From assembly GCA_965218875.1 (NCBI GenBank), contig OZ244707.1:2480001-2544000 (forward strand): DNA of 64,000 nucleotides. Direction: 5' to 3'. The stretch's first letter is position 1. Each line of letters begins with the position of its first letter. Shown piece after piece: positions 8,611-16,804 of the stretch. The notes under the pieces were generated by a model, which saw only the letters and a list, made by a program, of their open reading frames with translations, was not told the DNA's origin and did not search any database. The position numbers were made by a program, and so were the translations under genes. This stretch comes from CBDCMJ01 sp965218875 (lineage in GTDB: Bacteria; Chloroflexota; Dehalococcoidia; Lucifugimonadales; UBA3495).

Positions 8611-8696
8611 GCCGAGGTGGCGGAACGGCAGACGCGCTGCGTTCAGGGCGCAGTGTCCTTACGGATGTGTGGGTTCAAATCCCTCCCTCGGCACCA
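8611..8696 (+). tRNA. tRNA-Leu (CAG)
   Basis: Type II tRNA with a long variable arm, 86 bases. Acceptor stem is GCCGAGG/CCTCGGC, anticodon stem CTGCG/CGCAG with loop TTCAGGG giving anticodon CAG, and T-loop TTCAAAT. The CCA end is encoded. Confidence 0.97.
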
Positions 8697-8769
8697 TAAA
8701 CCAGTGGCCCGCTATGGACGCCCGGCTCCCGGGCAGGCTGCCCGCCGTCCGTAGCCATGGACTATAAAC

Positions 8770-8845
8770 GCGCTTGTAGCTCAGTGGATAGAGCGCTGCC
8801 CTGCGGAGGCAGAGGTCGTGGGTTCGAATCCCGCCAAGCGCGCCA
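8770..8845 (+). tRNA. tRNA-Arg (GCG)
   Basis: Complete cloverleaf: acceptor GCGCTTG/CAAGCGC, D-stem GCTC/GAGC, anticodon stem CTGCC/GGCAG, anticodon loop CTGCGGA, T-arm GTGGG TTCGAAT CCCGC, encoded CCA. The anticodon reads GCG (codon CGC), whereas most bacteria read CGN codons with an ACG anticodon that is edited to inosine by TadA. Confidence 0.95.
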
Positions 8846-8904
8846 CATCTCTCAGACTACCCCGGCGCAGGGGGTGCGAGGCGCCACTGCATGTCCCGTT
8901 ACCT

Positions 8905-9918
8905 TCAGCGCACCCTAAGCTGGTACTGATAGGTGCCGGCGGCGCCCAACTCGGGTAGCGGAGGCTGTTCCTTGGCCTTGAACCGGTAACCGGGGTCGGC
9001 GTTCACGCTGGGACCAATGGTGTTGCGCAGTACCCCAATCCCTTCCACCTCATGCTCCACCACGTCCCCCGGTTGCAGGAACCGGGCTTTCTCGTACCCC
9101 TTCCGGATGGCCTCCCCAATGGAACCGCCCCCCACGGTACCGCTGCCGATGACGTCGCCGGGGACGATGCGGCTGTCCCAGGAGGCCCGCTCCACCAGCG
9201 CGCCCCAGGTGTGGTACGCCTCTCCTCCGTCAGCGTCGCCCAGCCACACGTCGCCGTTTACCCTGGCGGTGCACCTGACCTGCAGCCTGCCGTCGCGGAG
9301 GTAGGGGGCCATTTCGTCGGGGGTAACCAGCCACGGGCCTAGGGACGACGCGGAGTCCTTCCCCTTGGCCGGCCCGAGCCCCACTGCCATCTCGTCGCGC
9401 TGGAGGTCGCGGCAGCTCCAGTCGTTGAAGATGCAGAACCCGGCAACGTAGGCCATGGCCTCGCTTTCGGGAACGTTGCTCCCCTCACGCCCGATGACGC
9501 ACCCCAACTCCAGCTCGTAGTCCAGTTGCTGCGCCGCCGAGGGATACGGGACCACGTCGTCCGGCCCGAATATGCGGAGGGGACTGGAGTAGTAGAAGAT
9601 GGGCATCCGGTACCACGCCTCCACCTGCTCCCTGGTGCCCTGGGCGGTGGCGTGTTCCTCGTAGACCATATAGTCGCGCACCGTGGGCGGCTGGAGCACC
9701 GGGGGCCGCAGGGTGACCTCGGATAAGGCCGCCGCCGAAGTATTCCGCGCCAAGGCCTCTCCCACCCGCGCGATGGGGTTGTCGCCGAGCTCCAGCAGGG
9801 CGCGCACGTCCCTCAAAATCCCCTGAACGCCCAGCAGGGCGCTCACGTCCATCACGTGGTCATCCCGAAGGACGCCGCAGCGGGGTCCGGTTCCCGTGTC
9901 GTAGGTCAACAGTTTCAT
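8905..9918 (-). CDS. Fumarylacetoacetate hydrolase family protein
   Basis: A 337-residue FAH-superfamily enzyme that cleaves C-C bonds or decarboxylates beta-diketo acids in aromatic or sugar-acid catabolism. The metal-binding E-x-E region is LDYELELGCVIGREG, followed by GFCIFNDWSCRDLQ and AKGKDSASSLGPWLVT, which are family hallmarks. The ATG at 9918 starts MKLLTYDTG and has GAGGAGG about 11 bases upstream. The frame stays open far upstream to 10605, but that part overlaps the opposite-strand PanE-like gene and is not coding. The enzyme is divergent from the neighbouring reductase. Confidence 0.93.
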   Translation of the reverse strand: MKLLTYDTGTGPRCGVLRDDHVMDVSALLGVQGILRDVRALLELGDNPIARVGEALARNTSAAALSEVTLRPPVLQPPTVRDYMVYEEHATAQGTREQVEAWYRMPIFYYSSPLRIFGPDDVVPYPSAAQQLDYELELGCVIGREGSNVPESEAMAYVAGFCIFNDWSCRDLQRDEMAVGLGPAKGKDSASSLGPWLVTPDEMAPYLRDGRLQVRCTARVNGDVWLGDADGGEAYHTWGALVERASWDSRIVPGDVIGSGTVGGGSIGEAIRKGYEKARFLQPGDVVEHEVEGIGVLRNTIGPSVNADPGYRFKAKEQPPLPELGAAGTYQYQLRVR

Positions 9919-10035
9919 TTCAAAGGGCCTCCTCAGTGACGTCTGACGGACGCGGCAACCAGGCAATAACGGAGTCTGTCCGGAGCCAAGTCCGATTCTA
10001 CACCCCTTTGGGGCAGGGCCGCACCGGGCCGATGT

Positions 10036-10041
10036 TATAAT
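10036..10041 (+). promoter_or_regulatory. Candidate -10 box (TATAAT) upstream of the PanE-like gene
   Basis: A perfect TATAAT 51 bases before the TTG start of the reductase gene. No convincing -35 is seen at the standard distance, so this is tentative. Confidence 0.35.
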
Positions 10042-10092
10042 CGGCGCGGGCGCGGCTCCCGGCCGCACAGCCAGCACAGTGGAGGTGCCGAA

Positions 10093-11175
10093 TTGAAGAT
10101 CGCAGTCTTGGGCGCGGGAGCCATGGGAGGGATCGTAGCCATCGGGCTGCATCGCGGCGGGCACGACGTGACCATCATCGACCCCTGGAAACCCCACGTC
10201 GAGGCCATCCGGGCCGCCGGTTTCCAAATGACCGGATACTACGCCGGCGAGCCCGTGGAGTGGACCGGCGTCATCCCCGCGATAAACACCGATGAGCTTC
10301 ATCTCCTCGGTGACAAGCTGGACCTGGTGTTCCTGTCGGTCAAGGGGTACAACACCCGGATGTGCTGTGAAATCATCAAGCCCTACCTGGCCGACGACGC
10401 AATGGTAGTCTCGGTTCAAAACGGCATCAACGAGCCCGCCATCGCTGATGTGGTCGGTCCACACCGGACCGTAGGCTGCGAGACCCTCATGGGCGGGCAG
10501 ACCTGGGAGCCCGGCCACATCCACCGCACCCAGGGAGGCGCCCCGGGGGTGATGGACTACATGGTGGGCGAGTATGCGGGCGGCATTTCCCCCAGGGTGG
10601 AGCAATTGTCCGAGCTGCTGCGGGGCAGCGTGGGCACCTGCGGGGTGTCGGACCGGGTGATGGACGAGGTGTGGACCAAGTTCGTGGTCAACTGCGGCGG
10701 AAACCTGCTGGCCGCCGTCACCTCATGGGACAGCCGCGAGCTGGGGTTGAACAAGACGGCCCGGTTGCGCTGGACCCTCCAGAGCGAGGCCATCGAGGTT
10801 GGCGAGCAACTGGGGGCCACCTTTGGCAGCTTCGCCGGCAGCGTGGGGGTCATCCTGACTCCTCAGGACGTAAAGGACGCCGCCATGGGCCTGCGCCCCG
10901 ACCTGGAGGAAGCGGTTGTGGAGACGGCCAAGAAGATGGTGTCGGTGACCCGGCCGTCGACGCTGCACGACGCCTTGCGGGGCACGCCCATGGAGGTGGA
11001 AGAGCTGAACGGTTTCGTGGTCCGGCAGGGGCGGGAGTTGGAGATACCTGTGCCCCACAACCGCGCGTTGGTGCGGGTGGCGACCCTGGTGAACGAACAC
11101 AAGATAAGGCCCTACCCGTCCAACCTCGCCCTGTTCCGGGAGCACATCCAAGAGGAGCTGGACGCCGCCCGCTAA
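10093..11175 (+). CDS. Ketopantoate reductase (PanE/ApbA)-family oxidoreductase
   Basis: NAD(P)-binding Rossmann motif at the N-terminus (IAVLGAGAMGG), LVFLSVKGYNTRM, VVSVQNGINE and the C-terminal helical domain containing the conserved lysine region (DEVWTKFVVNCGGNLLAAVT). At 360 residues it is longer than classical PanE (about 300), so it may reduce another 2-oxo acid rather than ketopantoate. TTG start with GGAGGT 6 bases upstream (10081-10086). Confidence 0.88.
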   Translation: MKIAVLGAGAMGGIVAIGLHRGGHDVTIIDPWKPHVEAIRAAGFQMTGYYAGEPVEWTGVIPAINTDELHLLGDKLDLVFLSVKGYNTRMCCEIIKPYLADDAMVVSVQNGINEPAIADVVGPHRTVGCETLMGGQTWEPGHIHRTQGGAPGVMDYMVGEYAGGISPRVEQLSELLRGSVGTCGVSDRVMDEVWTKFVVNCGGNLLAAVTSWDSRELGLNKTARLRWTLQSEAIEVGEQLGATFGSFAGSVGVILTPQDVKDAAMGLRPDLEEAVVETAKKMVSVTRPSTLHDALRGTPMEVEELNGFVVRQGRELEIPVPHNRALVRVATLVNEHKIRPYPSNLALFREHIQEELDAAR

Positions 11176-11199
11176 CGGGCTGGCGGGTCAGTCCCCCGG

Positions 11200-11466
11200 C
11201 TATGCCGGAGCGCCGCCCGCGTCAATCAGCGGGGAGTCGGCCGCCAGCCACTCCTCGCCCATAAGCTCGGTCTCTCCCCCCTCGATGGTCACGTAGTAGG
11301 TGCGGTCCTTTGCCGCGTAGGGAGACTGACTGTTGATGAGCCAATCGGCGGTGCACTGGGGCGCAACTACCCCGTATGACCCCTTGGCATCATTGGAGGG
11401 CGGCCGGTGGGCCCCGTTGGCGGTCCTTATGTAAACCCGCTGGCCCACATCGTATTTCCAGGCCAT
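11200..11466 (-). CDS. Small SH3-like protein resembling nitrile hydratase beta C-terminal domain
   Basis: An 88-residue protein. Its sequence (WKYDVGQRVYIRTANGAHRPPSNDAKGSYGVVAP ... RTYYVTIEGGETELMGEEWLA, shown with a gap) resembles the SH3-like barrel at the C-terminus of nitrile hydratase beta subunits and their activator proteins: a 'GDRVRV...HRLP..GKRGVV...Y.V.F' pattern. There is no alpha subunit nearby, so catalysis is not implied; a stand-alone SH3 barrel is the safe description. The ATG at 11466 has GGAGGT 7 bases upstream. Confidence 0.6.
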   Translation of the reverse strand: MAWKYDVGQRVYIRTANGAHRPPSNDAKGSYGVVAPQCTADWLINSQSPYAAKDRTYYVTIEGGETELMGEEWLAADSPLIDAGGAPA

Positions 11467-11536
11467 GGACTCCACCTCCCGGGCCGGCTGACCGCTCCCC
11501 GCGGCAGGAACGGCGATGTGTTCTCGACTAGTATCT

Positions 11537-11736
11537 CTAAGTAATTATCTCAAAACTTCGCCGCTTTTAACCGTTCGTCCTGAGCGAAGCGGAGTGGAGA
11601 CGGAGACGGAACGCAGCGCAGTCGAAGGACCGGTGCCGGGGAGACCCTTCGACTCCGCTGTGCTGCGCTCAGGCCGAACGTAGGAAACCACCGGCAGTGA
11701 CCTGCAAGTTCTTCTTGATTTGAGATAGTTTCTTAG
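11537..11736 (+). repeat. Short non-autonomous element, family 1, copy A (200 bp)
   Basis: Bounded by terminal inverted repeats of 18 bases matching at 16: CTAAGTAATTATCTCAAA at the left and the reverse complement of CTAAGAAACTATCTCAAA at the right. The interior carries CCGTTCGTCCTGAGCGAAGC, AACGCAGCGCAGTCGAAGGA and a long imperfect inverted repeat around CCTTCGACTCCGCTGTGCTG. Copies B (29311-29510) and C (43875-44100, inverted) are close relatives. There is no transposase inside, so MITE-like mobilisation in trans is inferred. No clear target duplication is seen for this copy. Confidence 0.8.
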
Positions 11737-11894
11737 GGGGCAACAGCCCTATTTTATCATCAGCGGACCGGTTGTCGCGCCGCCCGGGGCCGGTGCAATT
11801 ATCCGCTACAATGTTGCACAACGGTGAGCCGCCGATCTCCCGCCTCCCCGCCGGCCCGCCGAATTTGGGGAAGCTGATTTGCATTGCTGCCAAC

Positions 11895-12242
11895 ATGCTG
11901 ATAGAAGTCGAAGTTACCGCCGGGGAGAACAGCCCATTGGACTTGCACCGCATGTTCGACCTGGTTTCCGAGCCGCGGGCCGTTTCCGCCGTGTTCACCG
12001 CCGACGCGTCGGGCCGGGACGGGTGGTGCCGCGTGACCGGCTGGAGCGATTCCGGGCAATGCCCGGCCCGGGCCGTCATAGCCGAGGACTCCGGAGAGGG
12101 CGTGGTGTTGTTGGTGTACGGGGGATCCCAGGGCATCCGGTTGAAACCGGACGATTCCCCGGAGCCCTGGGACCTGGCCAACGCCAATCAGTGGGGAGAG
12201 GCGTGCCTGCTGCTGGACAAGGACGCGCCCTTCCGAGAGTGA
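11895..12242 (+). CDS. Hypothetical protein
   Basis: A 115-residue acidic protein not recognised as a known family. It begins MLIEVEVTAGENSP and contains VSAVFTADASGRDG and a hydrophobic GEGVVLLVYGG stretch; no signal peptide or transmembrane helix is apparent. The frame is open further upstream (to 11772), but that part enters the end of the repeat and has no good ribosome binding site. Codon usage matches neighbouring genes, so it is probably real, though the start is uncertain. Confidence 0.5.
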   Translation: MLIEVEVTAGENSPLDLHRMFDLVSEPRAVSAVFTADASGRDGWCRVTGWSDSGQCPARAVIAEDSGEGVVLLVYGGSQGIRLKPDDSPEPWDLANANQWGEACLLLDKDAPFRE

Positions 12243-12243
12243 C

Positions 12244-12286
12244 CGTCGCCTAACCCGAGGGCTCCGTCGCCTAACCCCGAGGGCTC
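12244..12286 (+). repeat. Two-unit tandem repeat of 21-22 bp
   Basis: CGTCGCCTAACCCGAGGGCTC occurs twice in direct succession (the second copy has one extra C), immediately after the hypothetical gene's stop codon. Possibly a replication-slippage product; no function is assigned. Confidence 0.6.
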
Positions 12287-12372
12287 CGCCGCCGGAGAAC
12301 TACCCCAGACGCCGGCGGCGCAGCCATGACCGTTATCCCTGGAGGCAGGGGAACGGTAAATCCACGGACCTG

Positions 12373-13599
12373 GTGACAACCGCTATGGAACAGATGCCCA
12401 GCCTTCGCCGCTTGAGACCCCGGTGGCACTCCGTTGACGGCCGCGATTACCTATTTCTGGAGGACCCGCTGCGCCTGTCCGACCAGAACATGGGCCTGCC
12501 CGTCGTGTTGGCACCGATGCTGGGCCTCATGGACGGCACCCGCGACGCCGGGACCCTGGCCGAGGAATTCGGTTCCATCACCGGCATCCCCGTTGCTGCC
12601 GAGGACGTGCGGGCCATCATCGAGGCCCTGGACGAGAGGCGCTTGCTGGAGAATCAGCAGTCCCTCGACGCCAGGGAGACGGCGCTGTCCCGCTACCGCT
12701 CCGCCCCGTTCCGGGCGCCGGCGCTGGCGGGAAGCGTCTACCCTGAGGACCCGGAGGAGTTGCGGAACACTATCGACGAATTCTGTGACAACGCCGACCT
12801 GCCGGAACTGGAGACCACGGAGCCGGTGATGGGGGTCATCAGCCCCCACATCGACTTCCATCGGGGCTGGCGCACCTACGCCAAGACTTGGCGGCAGGTC
12901 CGCAAAGCCGCGGCGGAAGCCTCCCTGATCATCCTGCTGGGCACCGACCACTCCGGAACGCCCAACCGGCTAACCCTGACCAGGCAGTCTTACGCCACTC
13001 CTTGGGGAGTTCTGCCCACCGACACCCGTCTGGTCGACCGCCTCGCTGAAGCGGTGGGCCTGGAGAGCGCTTTCGACGAAGAACTGCACCACGTCCACGA
13101 GCACTCCATAGAGCTAGCCGCCGTATGGCTGCACTACGTCCTGGACGGGAAGCCCAAGCCCGTGGCGCCCATTCTGTGCGGCCATCACGGCGATGGTCCC
13201 GAAGGCGAAGACTGGGGCGCGGCAGGCTTGCGGGACCCCCTGAGGATTTTGGCGGAGACCGCCGCCGAGCCCGGGGTCTTGGTGGTGGCCGCCGGCGACG
13301 TGAGCCACGTGGGACCGGCCTTTGGGGACAGGCACGGCTTTACGGACGAGGACAAGGCCCTGGTGCGGTCCTCGGATGCGCGGTGGCTGGAGACGGCCTG
13401 CCTGGGAGACAGCGGCGCGCTGTGGGAGCACATTCTCAGCGAGGGAGACGGGACCCGCATCTGCGGCGCGGCCCCGATTCACCACATGCTGGCGGCGCTG
13501 CCCGGCGCGAGGGGTCGGCTGATAGACTATGACCAGTGCCCCGCCGACCAGGAGTTCGGCTCCCTGGTGTCCATTGCCGGGGCATTGTTCACCCGATAA
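12373..13599 (+). CDS. amrB: MEMO1/AmmeMemoRadiSam system protein B with N-terminal extension
   Basis: Residues from about 115 onward match the MEMO1 family (dioxygenase-like fold): AGSVYPEDPEELR, GVISPHIDFHRGW, IILLGTDHSG, PWGVLPTDT, HVHEHSIELAAVWLHYVL and VVVAAGDVSHVGPAF, with the family's conserved His and Asp residues. The first ~110 residues (FLEDPLRL..LMDGTRDAGTLAEEFG..ALDERRLLEN) look like a PqqD/winged-helix-like module, an addition to the minimal family length (~270). The usual partners (AMMECR1-like and radical SAM proteins) are not in the window. Starts at GTG 12373 or ATG 12385; no strong ribosome site decides. Confidence 0.87.
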   Translation: MTTAMEQMPSLRRLRPRWHSVDGRDYLFLEDPLRLSDQNMGLPVVLAPMLGLMDGTRDAGTLAEEFGSITGIPVAAEDVRAIIEALDERRLLENQQSLDARETALSRYRSAPFRAPALAGSVYPEDPEELRNTIDEFCDNADLPELETTEPVMGVISPHIDFHRGWRTYAKTWRQVRKAAAEASLIILLGTDHSGTPNRLTLTRQSYATPWGVLPTDTRLVDRLAEAVGLESAFDEELHHVHEHSIELAAVWLHYVLDGKPKPVAPILCGHHGDGPEGEDWGAAGLRDPLRILAETAAEPGVLVVAAGDVSHVGPAFGDRHGFTDEDKALVRSSDARWLETACLGDSGALWEHILSEGDGTRICGAAPIHHMLAALPGARGRLIDYDQCPADQEFGSLVSIAGALFTR

Positions 13600-13707
13600 A
13601 ATGCAGGTTGAGCACCCTGCCCGGCAGACCCTGGTTGAGCCGACCGGCGTCCCTGGGACCGGAGACCCGGCGGCCTTGGCGCGCCGCTTGCCGCAGGAGG
13701 GCTGAAA

Positions 13708-14694
13708 TTGCCCGCTAACCTGCCTCCCCAATACTACGTAGCGGAACAAAAGTACCGCGCGGCCCGCAGCCCGGGGGAGAAGGTGGCCGCCCTCCAGGAT
13801 ATGCTCTCCGCCACTCCCAAGCACAAGGGTACGGACCACCTTCGCGCCGACCTGCGGTCCAAGCTCGCCAAGACCATGGACGAGCTGGAGAACCCCAAGC
13901 GCGGCTCAGGACAGCCTCAACCCTACGCCATTCGGAAGGAAGGCGCGGGCCAGGCCGTCCTGGTGGGCCTGCCCAACAGCGGCAAGTCGCGGCTGGTGGC
14001 CCGTCTCACCGGCGCGCCCGCCAAGGCAGCCCAGTATCCCTACACCACCCGCATACCCCTGCCTGGCATGGTCCGGCACGAGAACATCCGCATTCAGCTC
14101 GTCGACACGCCGGCCGTCAACGACCGGGAGGTGCAGGGCCGGCTGTTCGGCCTCCTGCGGAACGCGGACCTCTTGCTGCTGGTGGTGGACCTTTCCGGGG
14201 ACCCGCTGAGCGAGACTGACGAGGTGATGGCGGAGCTGGAGAAATCGGGGTTCCGCCTGCTGAGAGGGGGCGAAGAAGTAGACCCCGAGGACCATAGGGT
14301 GCAGAAAAGGGCCGTTTTGGCGGGCAACAAGACCGACACTCCCGGTGCTGAGGTGGCGTTGGAGTTTCTGGAGGAACTCTACGGCGCGCGGTTGCCTCTG
14401 GCCGCAGTGTCGGCCGATACCGGCGCGGGGTTGGAGGGCCTGACCCGGTTGCTTTACACGACACTGGGCAAGGTGAGGGTTTACCTGAAAGCACGGGGGT
14501 CGGAGCCGGACTACAATGAGCCCCTGATACTGCAGACGGGGAGCCTGGTGGAGGATGCGGCGGTGTCGGTGCACAAGGACTGGACCCGCAAGATCAAGTA
14601 CGCGCTGCTCTGGGGTTCGGGCAAGTTCGAGGGGCAGCGGGTAGGCCGCGACTACGTACTGCGGGACGGGGACGTCATCGAGTTGCACGGATAG
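13708..14694 (+). CDS. DRG/Obg-like GTPase with C-terminal TGS domain
   Basis: G-domain motifs: G1 GLPNSGKSRL, G3 DTPAVND, G4 NKTD. A C-terminal TGS-like domain (VRVYLKARGSEPDYNEPLILQ ... YVLRDGDVIELHG) and a short N-terminal helical region (KVAALQDMLSATPKHKGTDHLRADLR, residues ~21-50) match the archaeal/eukaryotic DRG-like subgroup also found in Chloroflexi. It probably binds RNA or the ribosome; the exact role is unknown. TTG start with AGGAGG 7 bases upstream (13695-13700). Confidence 0.9.
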   Translation: MPANLPPQYYVAEQKYRAARSPGEKVAALQDMLSATPKHKGTDHLRADLRSKLAKTMDELENPKRGSGQPQPYAIRKEGAGQAVLVGLPNSGKSRLVARLTGAPAKAAQYPYTTRIPLPGMVRHENIRIQLVDTPAVNDREVQGRLFGLLRNADLLLLVVDLSGDPLSETDEVMAELEKSGFRLLRGGEEVDPEDHRVQKRAVLAGNKTDTPGAEVALEFLEELYGARLPLAAVSADTGAGLEGLTRLLYTTLGKVRVYLKARGSEPDYNEPLILQTGSLVEDAAVSVHKDWTRKIKYALLWGSGKFEGQRVGRDYVLRDGDVIELHG

Positions 14695-14828
14695 CGGCAG
14701 GCCCAGCCCTCCCGGTCCCCAACGGGAACCATCGGGCGCCGGTATCCGGGCATCAGCGCGCGAGGCGGATAGAGTCCGGACAGGGAAACCAGCGGGGTTC
14801 TCCCAATTTACTTGACGAGAGGTGAGAC

Positions 14829-15914
14829 ATGAAAGCGGCGATGTTTCGTGAGGTCGACAGTCCCCTGGAAATCGAGGAGGTACAGATCGACTCCCCGGGC
14901 CCCAAGGAAGTCCTGGTCCGCACCGGGGCCACGGGGGTGTGCGGCAGCGACCTGCACTTCCTGGAGGGAAGCTACCGGACCCCATTGCCCACGATACTGG
15001 GACACGAAGCCGCGGGCATAGTGGAGGCCGTGGGTTCGCAAGTGTCCTATGTCAAGCCCGGCGACCACGTAATCACCTGCCTGTCGGTGTTCTGCGGACA
15101 TTGCGAGTACTGCCTCAGCGGGCGCATGGTCCTCTGCGCCAAGGAGGACGTGGTCCGTACGCCCGGCGAGCCGCCGAGGCTGAGCCAGAACGGAGAGCCC
15201 GTCAACCAGTTCATCAACATATCCTCCTTCGCGGAGCAAATGCTGGTGCACGAACACGCCGTGGTGAAAGTGCGGGAGGACGTTCCCTTCGATGTGTTGG
15301 CCCTCATCGGCTGCGGTGTCACCACAGGGCTGGGCGCGGCGATGAACACGGCCCGCGTCGAGCCAGGAAGCACGGTCGCCGTCATCGGCTGCGGCGGCGT
15401 GGGACTAAGCTGCGTCCAGGGAGCCCGCATTGCGGGGGCGCTGCGGATTATCGCCATAGACACCGTGGAGACTAAGCTGACCATGGCGCTAGAAATGGGG
15501 GCCACGGACGTCATCGACGCCTCGGGCGGCGACGTGGTGGAAAAGGTCCGCGCCCTTACGGGCGGCGGCGTGCACTACTCTTTCGAGGCCATCGGCACCA
15601 AGCAGACGGCCGAACAGGCCTTCGAGATGCTGAAGGCGGGGGCTACCGCCACCATAATCGGCCTGGTCCCGGAGGGTACGAAGATCGAGTTGGACGGCGG
15701 CACCTTCCTGCGGCGGGAACGCCGGATCCAGGGCAGCACCATGGGATCGAACCACTTCCGCACCGACATGCCCCGGTACATAGAGCTGTACCGCCAAGGC
15801 CGCCTGAAGCTGGACGAGCTGGTCACCCAGAGGCTGCCGCTGGAGCGGATCAACACCGCCTTCGACGACATGAAGGAGGGCCACGTCGCCAGAAGCGTGG
15901 TCACCTTCGATTAG
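14829..15914 (+). CDS. Zinc-dependent MDR-family alcohol dehydrogenase
   Basis: A 361-residue medium-chain dehydrogenase. It has catalytic zinc ligands in GVCGSDLH and GHEAAGIVEAVG, the structural zinc cysteines in CGHCEYCLSGRMVLC, and a Rossmann motif VAVIGCGGVGLS. It resembles class III/NDMA-dependent alcohol dehydrogenases (CGVTTGLGAAMNTA, LIGCGV). It oxidises a primary or secondary alcohol; the substrate is unresolved. GAGAGGTGA lies just before the ATG. Confidence 0.92.
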   Translation: MKAAMFREVDSPLEIEEVQIDSPGPKEVLVRTGATGVCGSDLHFLEGSYRTPLPTILGHEAAGIVEAVGSQVSYVKPGDHVITCLSVFCGHCEYCLSGRMVLCAKEDVVRTPGEPPRLSQNGEPVNQFINISSFAEQMLVHEHAVVKVREDVPFDVLALIGCGVTTGLGAAMNTARVEPGSTVAVIGCGGVGLSCVQGARIAGALRIIAIDTVETKLTMALEMGATDVIDASGGDVVEKVRALTGGGVHYSFEAIGTKQTAEQAFEMLKAGATATIIGLVPEGTKIELDGGTFLRRERRIQGSTMGSNHFRTDMPRYIELYRQGRLKLDELVTQRLPLERINTAFDDMKEGHVARSVVTFD

Positions 15915-16030
15915 ACCGGGACACCGTAGAACGGGACTCCTGTAGACCGGGGCGCCGGGACAGGGGCCGTCCTAGGCCACAAGGATGCTCTATGCTCGAT
16001 GCCTCCAGCCGCGCATGAGAAGAGGCGCCA

Positions 16031-16618
16031 ATGGACCAAACCGTCGTCCGCTGCCAGTGGGCCGACCTGAGCAAACCGGACTACGTCGAATACCACGACC
16101 GGGAGTGGGGCGTTCCGGTCCACGACGACCGCCTCCTGTTCGAGTTCGTGCTCCTGGAAGGGGCCCAGGCGGGTCTGAGTTGGTACACGGTGCTGCAGAA
16201 GCGGGAGAGCTACCGCGCCGCCTTCGATAACTTCGCTCCCGATAAAATCGCCGCCTACGACGCGGACCGTATGGCGGCCCTGCTGGCGAATCCGGGAATC
16301 ATCCGCAACCGCCTGAAGGTGCAGGCCGCGGTCACCAACGCCCAGCGGTTCCTTGACGTGCAGCGCGAGTTCGGCAGCTTCGACGCCTACGTCTGGGGCT
16401 TCGTCGGCGGCCGGCCGCTGGTGAGCTCGTTTCCGTCCCTGGCGGAGGTTCCCGCCACCACTCCCGAGTCGGACGCCCTGAGCAAGGACCTGCGCCGGCG
16501 AGGCTTCAAGTTCGTGGGGTCCACCATTTGCTACGCCTACATGCAGGCCACGGGGATGGTCAACGATCACACGCTGGACTGCTTTCGTAGGCAGCAGATC
16601 ATCGACGGATACTCCTGA
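16031..16618 (+). CDS. tag: DNA-3-methyladenine glycosylase I
   Basis: Removes 3-methyladenine from alkylated DNA, starting base excision repair. Family hallmarks: RCQWAD at the N-terminus and YHDREWGVPVHDDRLLFEFVLLEGAQAGLSW (given as two adjoining segments), then NRLKVQAAVTNA and the C-terminal zinc site NDHTLDCFR. Length of 195 residues is typical of Tag. Probably monocistronic, with the next gene on the opposite strand. Confidence 0.97.
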   Translation: MDQTVVRCQWADLSKPDYVEYHDREWGVPVHDDRLLFEFVLLEGAQAGLSWYTVLQKRESYRAAFDNFAPDKIAAYDADRMAALLANPGIIRNRLKVQAAVTNAQRFLDVQREFGSFDAYVWGFVGGRPLVSSFPSLAEVPATTPESDALSKDLRRRGFKFVGSTICYAYMQATGMVNDHTLDCFRRQQIIDGYS

Positions 16619-16804
16619 GCGGCCCGCCGGCCCACGAGGGTTACCGGCCAGACCCGCGCCGGACCTTCGGTTGAAGCGGGGGGCGTACCGGCGGCGTACA
16701 CCGTCCTCATACAAGGGCGCGGTCCGCCGCCCCCACCCCAGTCTCTAAGTTCACCGCTCATGGGGTGTCTCCGCCCTTCCGTTTCCGCTCTTACGGGCCA
16801 GCCG

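Noticed and set aside
9919..10605. In-frame upstream extension of the FAH-family gene
   Set aside because: Lies antisense within the PanE-like gene; the clear ribosome site and family N-terminus are at 9918.
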